This document shows, one piece after another, positions 33,542-40,178 of a stretch of DNA of 64,000 bases. A model generated the notes under the pieces. The model made no database searches, had not been told where the DNA came from, and saw only the letters and a list, made by a program, of their open reading frames with translations. Both the position numbers and the translations under genes were made by a program. The stretch's first letter is position 1, and each line of letters begins with the position of its first letter. The DNA is taken from positions 1-64,000 of the forward strand of contig DAHWSH010000025.1 of NCBI GenBank assembly GCA_027338645.1, given 5' to 3'. Source of the DNA: JAJZIH01 sp021785265 (GTDB lineage: Bacteria; Pseudomonadota; Gammaproteobacteria; JAKAQQ01).

Positions 33542-34468
33542 TTGAAGGCAGCCCATTCCCCGCCGGCTTTGTGGAAACCGCGGCACTGGCCCTTCTGGGC
33601 GGCTGCGGCCCTGGTGTATTCGGCCGGTCAGTTGCCCTACGCCTGTGAACCGGCGGCGGGTGCTTGTTTCGGGCTGCTTTATGCGGCCCTTCAGCCACGG
33701 CGACGGGCGATTACCCGCGACAATCTGAGACGATGTTTCCCGGGGGAAACCCCCCGGGAGATCCGCCGACTCGCCCGGGCTCATTTCCGGGCACTCGGCA
33801 GGGGCTTCATCGAAACGGCCATGGGCTGGTGGCGATCCGATGAACGGCTCCCCCCGGTTGCGATCGAGGGGCTCGAGCACCTTGAGGGGGCCCTGACCCG
33901 CGGCCGGGGTGCGCTTCTGCTCACTGGCCATTTCACCGCGCTCGAGATCGGCGCCCGATTCATCAGCCGCAAAATCCCGGTCGGTGCTCTCTATCGACCC
34001 GGGGACAATCCTGTGCTGGATCACCTCATGCGTCAGGGAAGAGGGCGACGGACGCGGATCGCGATCCCCCGGGACAATGTCCGGATGCTGCTCCACGCGC
34101 TGGCCGACAATATCCCGGTCTGGTATGCCACGGATCAAGGCTACACAGGGAAAAACAGCGCCCAAGTCCCCTTTTTCGGAAACCCGGCACCGACCCATCT
34201 GGGATTGAGCCGGCTGGCCGAGGCCAGCGGGGCCCCGGTTGTCCCGTTCTTTGTTCGAAGACTGCCGGGACGCGAGGGGTTCCGGGTCATGATCGAACCC
34301 CCCCTGACCGATTTCCCGGGCCACGATCCCGTGACCGATGCCCAACGCGTGCACCTGCTTCTCGAGCAGTACATCCGGATGATGCCCGAGCAATACCTCT
34401 GGAGCCATGATCGCTTCAAGGATCATCCGCGCGGAAAACCCGTCCGGACGCCCGACCCACCCCAATAA
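33542..34468 (+). CDS. LpxL/HtrB-family lipid A (lauroyl-type) acyltransferase
   Basis: Lysophospholipid acyltransferase-like protein of the LpxL/LpxM family, about 308 residues. The first 25 residues form a membrane segment (PFWAAAALVYSAGQLPY). The catalytic HX4E motif is HFTALE in LLLTGHFTALEIGARF, followed by GALYRPGDNPVLD, RMLLHALADNIPVWYATDQGY and VPFFGNPAPTHLGLSRLAEASGAPVVPFF. There is no ATG at a suitable place: TTG 33542 or TTG 33569 are candidates, and the open frame extends upstream to 33341 over the divergent hldE gene, which I do not accept. Confidence 0.86.
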   Translation: MKAAHSPPALWKPRHWPFWAAAALVYSAGQLPYACEPAAGACFGLLYAALQPRRRAITRDNLRRCFPGETPREIRRLARAHFRALGRGFIETAMGWWRSDERLPPVAIEGLEHLEGALTRGRGALLLTGHFTALEIGARFISRKIPVGALYRPGDNPVLDHLMRQGRGRRTRIAIPRDNVRMLLHALADNIPVWYATDQGYTGKNSAQVPFFGNPAPTHLGLSRLAEASGAPVVPFFVRRLPGREGFRVMIEPPLTDFPGHDPVTDAQRVHLLLEQYIRMMPEQYLWSHDRFKDHPRGKPVRTPDPPQ

Positions 34469-34469
34469 C

Positions 34470-34482
34470 GCAAGTTACTTGC
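34470..34482. promoter_or_regulatory. Perfect 6+1+6 palindrome on the Fur-family gene promoter
   Basis: GCAAGT-T-ACTTGC. It overlaps the -35 box (34479-34484) of the promoter that drives the Fur-family gene, as expected for an autoregulatory operator. It does not match the E. coli Fur box well. Confidence 0.55.
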
Positions 34483-34507
34483 ATTTAAGTCGGGGAATGC
34501 GTATCCT
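34479..34507 (+). promoter_or_regulatory. Promoter of the Fur-family gene, apparently leaderless
   Basis: TTGCAT (34479-34484), exact 17-base spacer and TATCCT (34502-34507). The expected start is about 34514, the A of the ATG itself, and no ribosome-binding site is present. Confidence 0.55.
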
Positions 34508-34513
34508 GCCCCC

Positions 34514-34957
34514 ATGGCACGCCCCTCAAAAATCCGGCCCCAGCTCGACGCCCTCCTGCGCACCCATGACCTGCCGCATGCCTGGACGCTCGAGGAGCTC
34601 CAACAGGCCCTGGCCCGGCTTGGAGTCCGATCCAATTTCTCGTCCATTTTCCGTTCCGCCCGCCAGGCCGTCGACCAGGGCCAGTGGCACTCCGTCATTC
34701 TGAGGGACGGCAAAGTCCGGTTCGAGTGGTCCGGCCATCACCATGACCATCTCTTCTGTCAATTCTGCGGAGCACTCGAAGCGGTGCCCTGTAAGCTCGC
34801 TCAATCCCTGCATGAGCGGATAGAGGAGCGCACCGGGTACCGGATCCACGACCATTCCATGGTCTGGGAAGGAACCTGTCCGCGCTGCATCCGGAAACAC
34901 TCCCGTCACTCGCGCAGCAGACCGGCCCTCCCCGCCAAAAGCTCCAATCCATGCTGA
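34514..34957 (+). CDS. Fur-family metalloregulator
   Basis: A 147-residue regulator with Fur organisation: N-terminal winged helix (about 1-75: RPQLDALLRTHDLPHAWTLEE, SSIFRSARQAVDQGQ) and metal-binding dimerisation domain with HHHDHLFCQFCGALEAVPC, CxxC pair 1, a second CPRC pair near residue 130 and His residues between. The two CxxC pairs form the structural Zn site of Fur/Zur/PerR proteins. Which metal it senses is unclear. It appears autoregulated through the palindrome at 34470 and overlaps the next gene by 7 bases. Confidence 0.85.
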   Translation: MARPSKIRPQLDALLRTHDLPHAWTLEELQQALARLGVRSNFSSIFRSARQAVDQGQWHSVILRDGKVRFEWSGHHHDHLFCQFCGALEAVPCKLAQSLHERIEERTGYRIHDHSMVWEGTCPRCIRKHSRHSRSRPALPAKSSNPC

Positions 34958-35793
34958 ATCTCTGGAACCCCGGACATCTGGCCATGGGACTTGCCCTCCT
35001 CACGGCCTTCGTCCTGGGCATCGTTCACGGCCTGACCCCGGATGAGCATACCTGGCCCATTACCTTCAGCTACGCCATCGGTGGCTACTCCACCCGGCGT
35101 GGTCTGCGCATGGGACTGCTGTTCTCACTGGCTTTCACCCTGCAACGCGCCCTGGCCAGCGAACTGGCTTTTCTGGGTGTGGTTTCCTTCATGGCAGCCA
35201 GGACCAACTCCTGGGTCTGGCTCGTGGTCGGGATGGTTATGCTATGGGGGGGGTGGCGCATTGTGCGAACACCACGACCCCACTCAATAGCCGGCGGTGC
35301 GCGCGAACCCGAACTCCGGGAGGCCAGACTCTGGATGCCACTCGTTCACGGCTTTATCGCCGGCTGGGGCTTCGGTGCCTTCGCGCTCATCATCTACACG
35401 GTGCTGGCCCCTGCCATGCCGTCGGCAGCCTGGGGCTGGGTGCCGGGGGCCCTGTTTGGCCTCGGGACCACGCTCGTTCAAGCACTGGCCGGTGCCGGCT
35501 TTGGAGGCTGGGCTGCAAGTCGCGGGCTCTCGCCCGAGGATTTGCGCAAGGCTGCGCTACGCACGGCGGGGCGCACCCTCAAGTGGGGTGGTATTGCCTT
35601 CGTTGGCGCCGGGATCCTGACCCTCCTGGTCCCGTCCGCGGGCCAGCTGGCCATCTCAACCGGCATCCGGATTCATAATCTGGCCCACTTGGGACTCGCG
35701 TTTCTGCTCGTGATCCTCACGGTGCTCGGCGTGGGCATGGGATCGTTTATCCTCGAGATCCGCAGACTGCAGCCTTCCGTTTCACCCCCGTAA
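34951..35793 (+). CDS. NicO/UreH-like metal-transport-type membrane protein
   Basis: A 280-residue integral membrane protein with about six hydrophobic segments in two groups separated by a polar loop (about 108-128). The first segment contains GIVHGLTPDEH (His26, Asp31, Glu32, His33), reminiscent of the HX4DH metal signature of NiCoT and UreH/NicO transporters. The second half has LVHGFIAGWGFGAFALIIYTV. Nickel, cobalt or another divalent metal is a reasonable guess, supported by overlap with the Fur-family gene. I cannot exclude a different substrate. Confidence 0.65.
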   Translation: MLNLWNPGHLAMGLALLTAFVLGIVHGLTPDEHTWPITFSYAIGGYSTRRGLRMGLLFSLAFTLQRALASELAFLGVVSFMAARTNSWVWLVVGMVMLWGGWRIVRTPRPHSIAGGAREPELREARLWMPLVHGFIAGWGFGAFALIIYTVLAPAMPSAAWGWVPGALFGLGTTLVQALAGAGFGGWAASRGLSPEDLRKAALRTAGRTLKWGGIAFVGAGILTLLVPSAGQLAISTGIRIHNLAHLGLAFLLVILTVLGVGMGSFILEIRRLQPSVSPP

Positions 35794-35810
35794 CAGATGC
35801 AGAGGCAACC

Positions 35811-36668
35811 ATGAACCGTAAAAAAAAACCGAGATTCCGACCCCACCCCGGCTTTCGATCGGTGGCTGGCTGCTTGCTGGCACTGGGAGTCGTGGCGGGG
35901 GCGGCCCGCGCTGACGGACGGCTTCTCGTGCCCGCTTCCTCGTCCAACCCGTGCGTGGGACGCGATGCCTTGCTGGCCGTACTCGATCGACCCACCGTGG
36001 CCGACAGCAGTTGCGTGGTCCGACCCGATCACGTGGTCATCGAGGCTGGTTTTGCCCATGCGACCCTCTACCCGTCCGGTAGCGGACACGGCTGGAATGC
36101 CCCCGAGATGGAAATCCGAATCGGATTGCCGCATGACAACGAACTAGTTTTCTTGCCTCCCAACCGGGTGATCGCTCCTGGGGCCGATGGCTACACGGCC
36201 TCGGTCGTCGGTCTCAAGCACGAGTTCGACGTCTCATCGGCGTGGCAGTTCGCGGCAGAAAGCCTGGTGACTCTCGCCTCCGGGGACCCTAATCAGGGCA
36301 GCGCGGGAACGGGGGTCGCGATCAATGGTGTCGCGAGTTACAGCCCCTCTTCGACCGTCGGGCTGTCTCTCATGGCCGGCTTTACGTCGGACACAGAGCC
36401 GTCAAACCTGGGGGGCGGGCGCTACACGAGCTTCAATCCCGATGGCGTCGTGACTTGGGAATTCCTGCCACCCTGGCAACTTTACCTCGAGGTCTACGGA
36501 GCGACCCATACCGGAGTGGGACAAGGCAGCGGTTACGATGCCGATGGGGGAATCCAGATCCTGCTCAGCCGCAACATGGAGATCGATTTCGAGGCAGGCA
36601 CGCGGCTCTCGGGGGATCTCGGCGGTTATTCCCACTACGTGGGTGCCGGACTCGGTCTCGAGTTCTAG
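35811..36668 (+). CDS. Predicted outer-membrane beta-barrel protein (Phenol_MetA_deg-like)
   Basis: A 285-residue exported protein: basic N-terminus and hydrophobic stretch ending VVAGAARA (signal peptide, about 1-35), then alternating aromatic/polar strands typical of a small outer-membrane barrel, and C-terminal YVGAGLGLEF ending in Phe, the BAM-recognition signature. Repeated elements are VIEAGFAHATLYPSG, SSTVGLSLMAGFTSD and GIQILLSRNMEIDFEAGTRL. It resembles the family annotated as phenol-degradation MetA, which has no proven function. Ribosome-binding AGAGG precedes ATG 35811. It follows the membrane protein by 17 bases and may be its outer-membrane partner. Confidence 0.6.
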   Translation: MNRKKKPRFRPHPGFRSVAGCLLALGVVAGAARADGRLLVPASSSNPCVGRDALLAVLDRPTVADSSCVVRPDHVVIEAGFAHATLYPSGSGHGWNAPEMEIRIGLPHDNELVFLPPNRVIAPGADGYTASVVGLKHEFDVSSAWQFAAESLVTLASGDPNQGSAGTGVAINGVASYSPSSTVGLSLMAGFTSDTEPSNLGGGRYTSFNPDGVVTWEFLPPWQLYLEVYGATHTGVGQGSGYDADGGIQILLSRNMEIDFEAGTRLSGDLGGYSHYVGAGLGLEF

Positions 36669-36690
36669 GCCGGAAGAAACCCCTCAGGCC

Positions 36691-36718
36691 TTGACAGCCG
36701 ACGAACCGAGACTAGAAT
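36691..36718 (+). promoter_or_regulatory. Strong sigma-70-type promoter ahead of the Nramp-related gene
   Basis: Consensus TTGACA (36691-36696), 16-base spacer, TAGAAT (36713-36718). The predicted start is about 36725, giving a leader of around 325 bases before the GTG at 37051. Confidence 0.7.
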
Positions 36719-36724
36719 TCCCCC

Positions 36725-37050
36725 TGTCCCGGCCACTAGGGAGACCCATGGGCAGTAGCCGCCCTCATCACCTCCGGAGTGGTTCGGTGCGATCCCGCAA
36801 GCGGTTCTTCTGACCGTGGGCGGTGCACTCGCACCAGCCACGACAGACGAAACCGCGCCATTCGGCCAGAATTGGATCGACCCTCACCAAGGGGTTCGCG
36901 CGGTTTGGCCATCCGGAAATCCCCCAAAACCCATCCCGCCTCCACCCTCGGGTGCCGGGTCGCGGGGGGCGTGGGGGGCGGTGCCCGGAGACGTGCCATG
37001 ACGGCCAGGATTCAAAGACCCGTGTCCCCGCAGACGCCGGAGGGAAAACG
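36725..37050 (+). promoter_or_regulatory. Long structured leader of the Nramp-related transporter gene
   Basis: This 326-base stretch has no supported gene; open frames through it lack family similarity and a ribosome-binding site. It contains a perfect 9-bp inverted repeat (AAACCGCGC, 36850-36858; GCGCGGTTT, 36898-36906) enclosing an internal hairpin (ACCC/GGGT), and a G+C-rich region near 36950-37000. GGGCAGTAGCCG near 36750 resembles one conserved loop of yybP-ykoY Mn2+ riboswitches with one mismatch, but the second conserved loop was not found. A metal-sensing RNA is possible, not shown. Confidence 0.4.
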
Positions 37051-38421
37051 GTGAAGGCGCCCCTCCAGACACAGCCATCTTCGGTGACGGACACGGTCGC
37101 GCTCCCCGAGGACGTTTCTCTTAGGCTCGCCGACCGACTTCATGTCCACGCGCTGAGACACGGGCGCGCCACCTTGTGGAACCGCCTACTCCTGGGACTC
37201 ACCCTGATCGGCCCCGGCATTCTCGTCATGCTGGGTGACAATGATGCGGGTGGGGTCGTGACCTACATGCAGACCGGGGCCCGGTACGGAATCGGCCTGT
37301 TCGTCCCTCTCATGATCCTCTTGGGTTTTGTGGCCTACCTGGTCCAGGAAATGACCATCCGTCTGGGTGCCGTGACCCGGCGAGGGCATGCCGAACTCAT
37401 CTGGAAGCGCTACGGTCCCTTCTGGGGTGCCTTCTCCCTTTTTGATCTCGTGGCGGCGAATGTCCTCACCCTCATGACCGAGTTCATCGGCATCCGGGTC
37501 GCGAGCGCGGTGTTCGGCTGGCCTTACGGCCTGACCATTCCACTGGGTGCCCTGTTCGTGGTGCTCTGCCTCGTGTATCTGCGTTACTGGACCTGGGAGC
37601 GGATCAGCCTGCTCATCGCGGCCTTCAACCTGGTTTTCATCCCGATTACCCTGTTCTCGCACCCGGACTGGTCGGCCATCGCGCATAGCCTGGTGGGTGG
37701 GGGTTGGATCCTGACGGGCGGATTGCTGGCCCCGGCTTTCCTGATCCTACTTTCGGCCAACATCGGAACCACCATCGCACCCTGGCAGCTGTTTTTCCAG
37801 CAGTCCTGCGTGGTCGACAAGGGACTCCTGGAGAAAGATATCAACGCCGGACGGCGTGACCTCATGATCGGCGTCGTCGGCATGGTTCTCGTAGCCATGG
37901 CCCTCATCATCTTGAGCGGACAGTACATCCACGGACAGGCTGGGGCCGATCATTTCAGTATCGGGACCATGATCCACCTCCTCAAGATCCGGGTCGGGCC
38001 CTGGGTCGCGAGCTTGTTTGCCCTGGGGCTCCTCGAGGCCGGTCTCATCGCCTCGATCGTGATTACCGCGAGCACCTCGTGGGCATTCGGAGAGGCCTTT
38101 GACATTCCCCGCTCTCTCAATGCCCGGCCCCAGCAGGCCTGGGGATTCTACGCGCCCGGGATCGTGAGTGTGATCATCGCAGCCGGCGTAGTCATGCTCC
38201 ACGGCATCCCGCTCGGTTTCCTCAATCTCACAGTCCAGGTGGTTGCCACGATCTTCATGCCGGCTGCCCTCTTGTTCCTGCTCATGCTGCTCAACGATCG
38301 GGAACTCATGGGCGATGAGGTCAACGGACCCGTCCGGAATACCCTCTCGATCGGCCTTATGGCCCTGCTCATCCTGTGCAATGCGCTCTACGGTCTCGCC
38401 TCCTTCCACGTCCTCCTCTAG
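37051..38421 (+). CDS. Nramp-family divalent-metal transporter (NRMT-like, altered TM1/TM6 motifs)
   Basis: A 456-residue polytopic transporter with about 11 TM segments in the LeuT/Nramp fold. The TM1 motif normally DPGN reads GDNDAGG (Asp63-Asn64-Asp65), and TM6, normally A-M-P-H, reads NIGTTIAPW (237-245), so the metal-selecting Met is absent. Such changes characterise Nramp-related proteins, some of which carry Mg2+ or other ions instead of Mn2+/Fe2+. Start GTG 37051 has GGAGGG nine bases upstream; longer frames back to 36823 lack one. Preceded by a strong promoter and long leader, followed by a small membrane protein. Confidence 0.85.
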   Translation: MKAPLQTQPSSVTDTVALPEDVSLRLADRLHVHALRHGRATLWNRLLLGLTLIGPGILVMLGDNDAGGVVTYMQTGARYGIGLFVPLMILLGFVAYLVQEMTIRLGAVTRRGHAELIWKRYGPFWGAFSLFDLVAANVLTLMTEFIGIRVASAVFGWPYGLTIPLGALFVVLCLVYLRYWTWERISLLIAAFNLVFIPITLFSHPDWSAIAHSLVGGGWILTGGLLAPAFLILLSANIGTTIAPWQLFFQQSCVVDKGLLEKDINAGRRDLMIGVVGMVLVAMALIILSGQYIHGQAGADHFSIGTMIHLLKIRVGPWVASLFALGLLEAGLIASIVITASTSWAFGEAFDIPRSLNARPQQAWGFYAPGIVSVIIAAGVVMLHGIPLGFLNLTVQVVATIFMPAALLFLLMLLNDRELMGDEVNGPVRNTLSIGLMALLILCNALYGLASFHVLL

Positions 38422-38436
38422 ACCAGGCCCCCCGTC

Positions 38437-38631
38437 ATGAAAGAACTCGACGAATACGATCCCCAGCAAATCCGGACCCTGCTCGAACAGGAACACTGGC
38501 TGGATCCCCTGCCGCCGGTACGACGAGTTCCCTTGACGGGCTGGCAACGGGCGGTCTTCTGGGGGCTGCGGATCTATATCCTGATCATGATCGTGGTCGT
38601 CGCCTGGGGTTTTTCGCGCTCTGTCGGCTGA
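38437..38631 (+). CDS. Small single-pass membrane protein, unknown function
   Basis: A 64-residue protein: acidic N-terminal part (MKELDEYDPQQIRTLLEQEH), a Pro-rich linker, and one membrane segment at about residues 42-60 (WGLRIYILIMIVVVAWG). It starts 15 bases after the transporter stop, so it is probably co-transcribed and may be an accessory subunit. Its 3' end overlaps the convergent aldolase gene by 47 bases. I recognise no family. Confidence 0.6.
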   Translation: MKELDEYDPQQIRTLLEQEHWLDPLPPVRRVPLTGWQRAVFWGLRIYILIMIVVVAWGFSRSVG

Positions 38632-39253
38632 GCCGCGCCCTCAACCGGTCCCGACCGGCCGTTTTCCGACTCGCCCGGGGGGAAACCTCCTGGTGGAGCC
38701 AAGCGAGTTCGGCCGACCACTCCAGGGCAGCGAGATGATGCCACGCCTCCTCCAGGCTCGCGGCGGCCGAATAGACTCCATGGCCACGCACAATCGCCAA
38801 GGGGTGCTCCCGCAAGGCCTCCGATACCGCCCGGGCTGCATCCTCGAAGGGCGTTTCGGGGGAACTGTCCACGATCGGCACGCGGGGAAAACTGAGTCGG
38901 CCTTCAAAATCAAGCGGTTCGAATGAGCTTCCCCCGAGCAGACTCACCGCCACGCTGTAAAGGCCGTGACCGTGCAGCACGGCCCCGTGGGCCTTCTGCT
39001 TGCGGTAGGTTGCACAATGGAGCGGCGTATCCCAGGAAGCACCGGTGGGAATCTCCGAATCAAGATCCAAAAGGACCAGTTCCGCGTCGGTCAACTCCTC
39101 CGCCCAAGCACCATGCGGGGTGATCCAGACCTGATTCCCAAGACGGAGTGAGGCATTCCCGCTATGGGGATCGTTGAGCCCATATTCCCGCATGCGGCGG
39201 TAAATCCGCACGAGGTCACCGGGCGTCATGGTGGCGTGGCCTTGAACCGGCAT
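38585..39253 (-). CDS. Class II aldolase/adducin-family protein
   Basis: A 222-residue member of the zinc-dependent class II aldolase family (fuculose-1-phosphate aldolase, ribulose-5-phosphate 4-epimerase, methylthioribulose dehydratase). Metal-site sequences: NDPHSGNASLRLG near the N-terminus, then the His pair in AVLHGHGLYSVAVS and a later His in IVRGHGVYSAAASLEEAWHHLA. An Arg/Lys-rich tail is unusual. Substrate unknown. Start ATG 39253 with GAGGGG seven bases upstream, one base after the phosphodiesterase stop; the two form an operon. Confidence 0.78.
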   Translation of the reverse strand: MPVQGHATMTPGDLVRIYRRMREYGLNDPHSGNASLRLGNQVWITPHGAWAEELTDAELVLLDLDSEIPTGASWDTPLHCATYRKQKAHGAVLHGHGLYSVAVSLLGGSSFEPLDFEGRLSFPRVPIVDSSPETPFEDAARAVSEALREHPLAIVRGHGVYSAAASLEEAWHHLAALEWSAELAWLHQEVSPRASRKTAGRDRLRARLSRQSAKNPRRRPRS

Positions 39254-39254
39254 C

Positions 39255-40067
39255 TCAAATCCCCTCTTCGAACTCAATCTGGTGAACCCGACTGTCGATA
39301 CGCCCGTCGGACCAGAGCCGATAGCTCCGCCACCCCCCCCAAGCGGTCTCGATCACGAGGTCCGGCCGGCCCAGAACGAACTGCATCGCGCTCGACGGAG
39401 CTCCATAGTAGCGGATCCCGCCCACGACCGTCTCAAAGGCTGCATGGATGTGTCCGAACAAAACCCCCCGGACCGGGGTGTCCGTGAGCTGCTTTGCCCA
39501 CTGGTCTCCACCCGCAAGCCCGATCGCATCGAGCCAGGCTGTTCCCGTCGCCACGGGGGGATGGTGGAGTGCCACGAGTGTCGGTACCGGAGGCTCGTTG
39601 ACGAGCGCTTCCATCAGCGCTACCCCGTCACGCGAATCGATGCGCCCATCCACATGACCGGGCCACGCTGTATTCAGGAGCACGATGCGCCAGGGACCGA
39701 GCTGGATACGCCGGGGCATGAGGGATTCACCGAAAAACCCGCGCATGGTTCTCTCATCATCATGATTGCCGGCCAGAACGTACCAGGGAAGAGGGGTCCC
39801 GGCCAACAGGCGTGCCAGTCGCCGATAACTGTCCAGAGCGCCGTCATGGGCCAGGTCCCCCGTCACGAGGAGACAGTCCGGAATCTCCTCCACCTCCGCC
39901 AACGCCGAACAGATCCGGGCCAGGCGGGCCTCCGGCCGGACCCCGGCCTTGAGCCAGCCGTCCGGGTCGGCCGTCAGGTGGGAGTCGGAAATCTGGATCA
40001 GATGGAAACACCCCGCCTCCGACCCGTCCCGGCCTCGGGTCACATCCAGATCTGGCATCTCGGGCAC
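39255..40067 (-). CDS. CpdA-like calcineurin-type phosphodiesterase
   Basis: A 270-residue metallophosphoesterase with all five motif blocks: ISDSHLTADPDGW (D-x-H), LLVTGDLAHDG (GD-x2-HD), LAGNHDDERTM (GNHD), ALHHPPV (H-x), and FGHIHAAFE (GH-x-H). The pattern and the segment VLLNTAWPGHVDGRID are typical of the CpdA (3',5'-cAMP phosphodiesterase) branch. Substrate could also be another phosphodiester. It lies immediately upstream of the class II aldolase. Confidence 0.85.
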   Translation of the reverse strand: MPEMPDLDVTRGRDGSEAGCFHLIQISDSHLTADPDGWLKAGVRPEARLARICSALAEVEEIPDCLLVTGDLAHDGALDSYRRLARLLAGTPLPWYVLAGNHDDERTMRGFFGESLMPRRIQLGPWRIVLLNTAWPGHVDGRIDSRDGVALMEALVNEPPVPTLVALHHPPVATGTAWLDAIGLAGGDQWAKQLTDTPVRGVLFGHIHAAFETVVGGIRYYGAPSSAMQFVLGRPDLVIETAWGGWRSYRLWSDGRIDSRVHQIEFEEGI

Positions 40068-40178
40068 CCGGGATTCCTCGCTCTGAGTCCTCGTGGATTC
40101 TACCCAATCCGCGACCCGGCCAAGGCAAAAGCCGTGCCCAACCGGTTTATGCTAGGACGGCCGACCGGAGCTTTCATC

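Noticed and set aside
35244..35678. Plus-strand 144-codon frame inside the NicO-like gene
   Set aside because: An alternative frame of a membrane-protein gene; it lacks a start context and its Arg/His-rich sequence is typical of shadow frames.
36725..36800. Firm call of a yybP-ykoY Mn2+ riboswitch
   Set aside because: Only one of the conserved loops is matched and with a mismatch; kept as an unclassified structured leader.
39282..40178. Upstream 299-codon extension of the acyl-CoA synthetase frame
   Set aside because: It runs antisense to the CpdA-like gene and has no resemblance to the family; the synthetase starts at ATG 40179 with its own ribosome-binding site.
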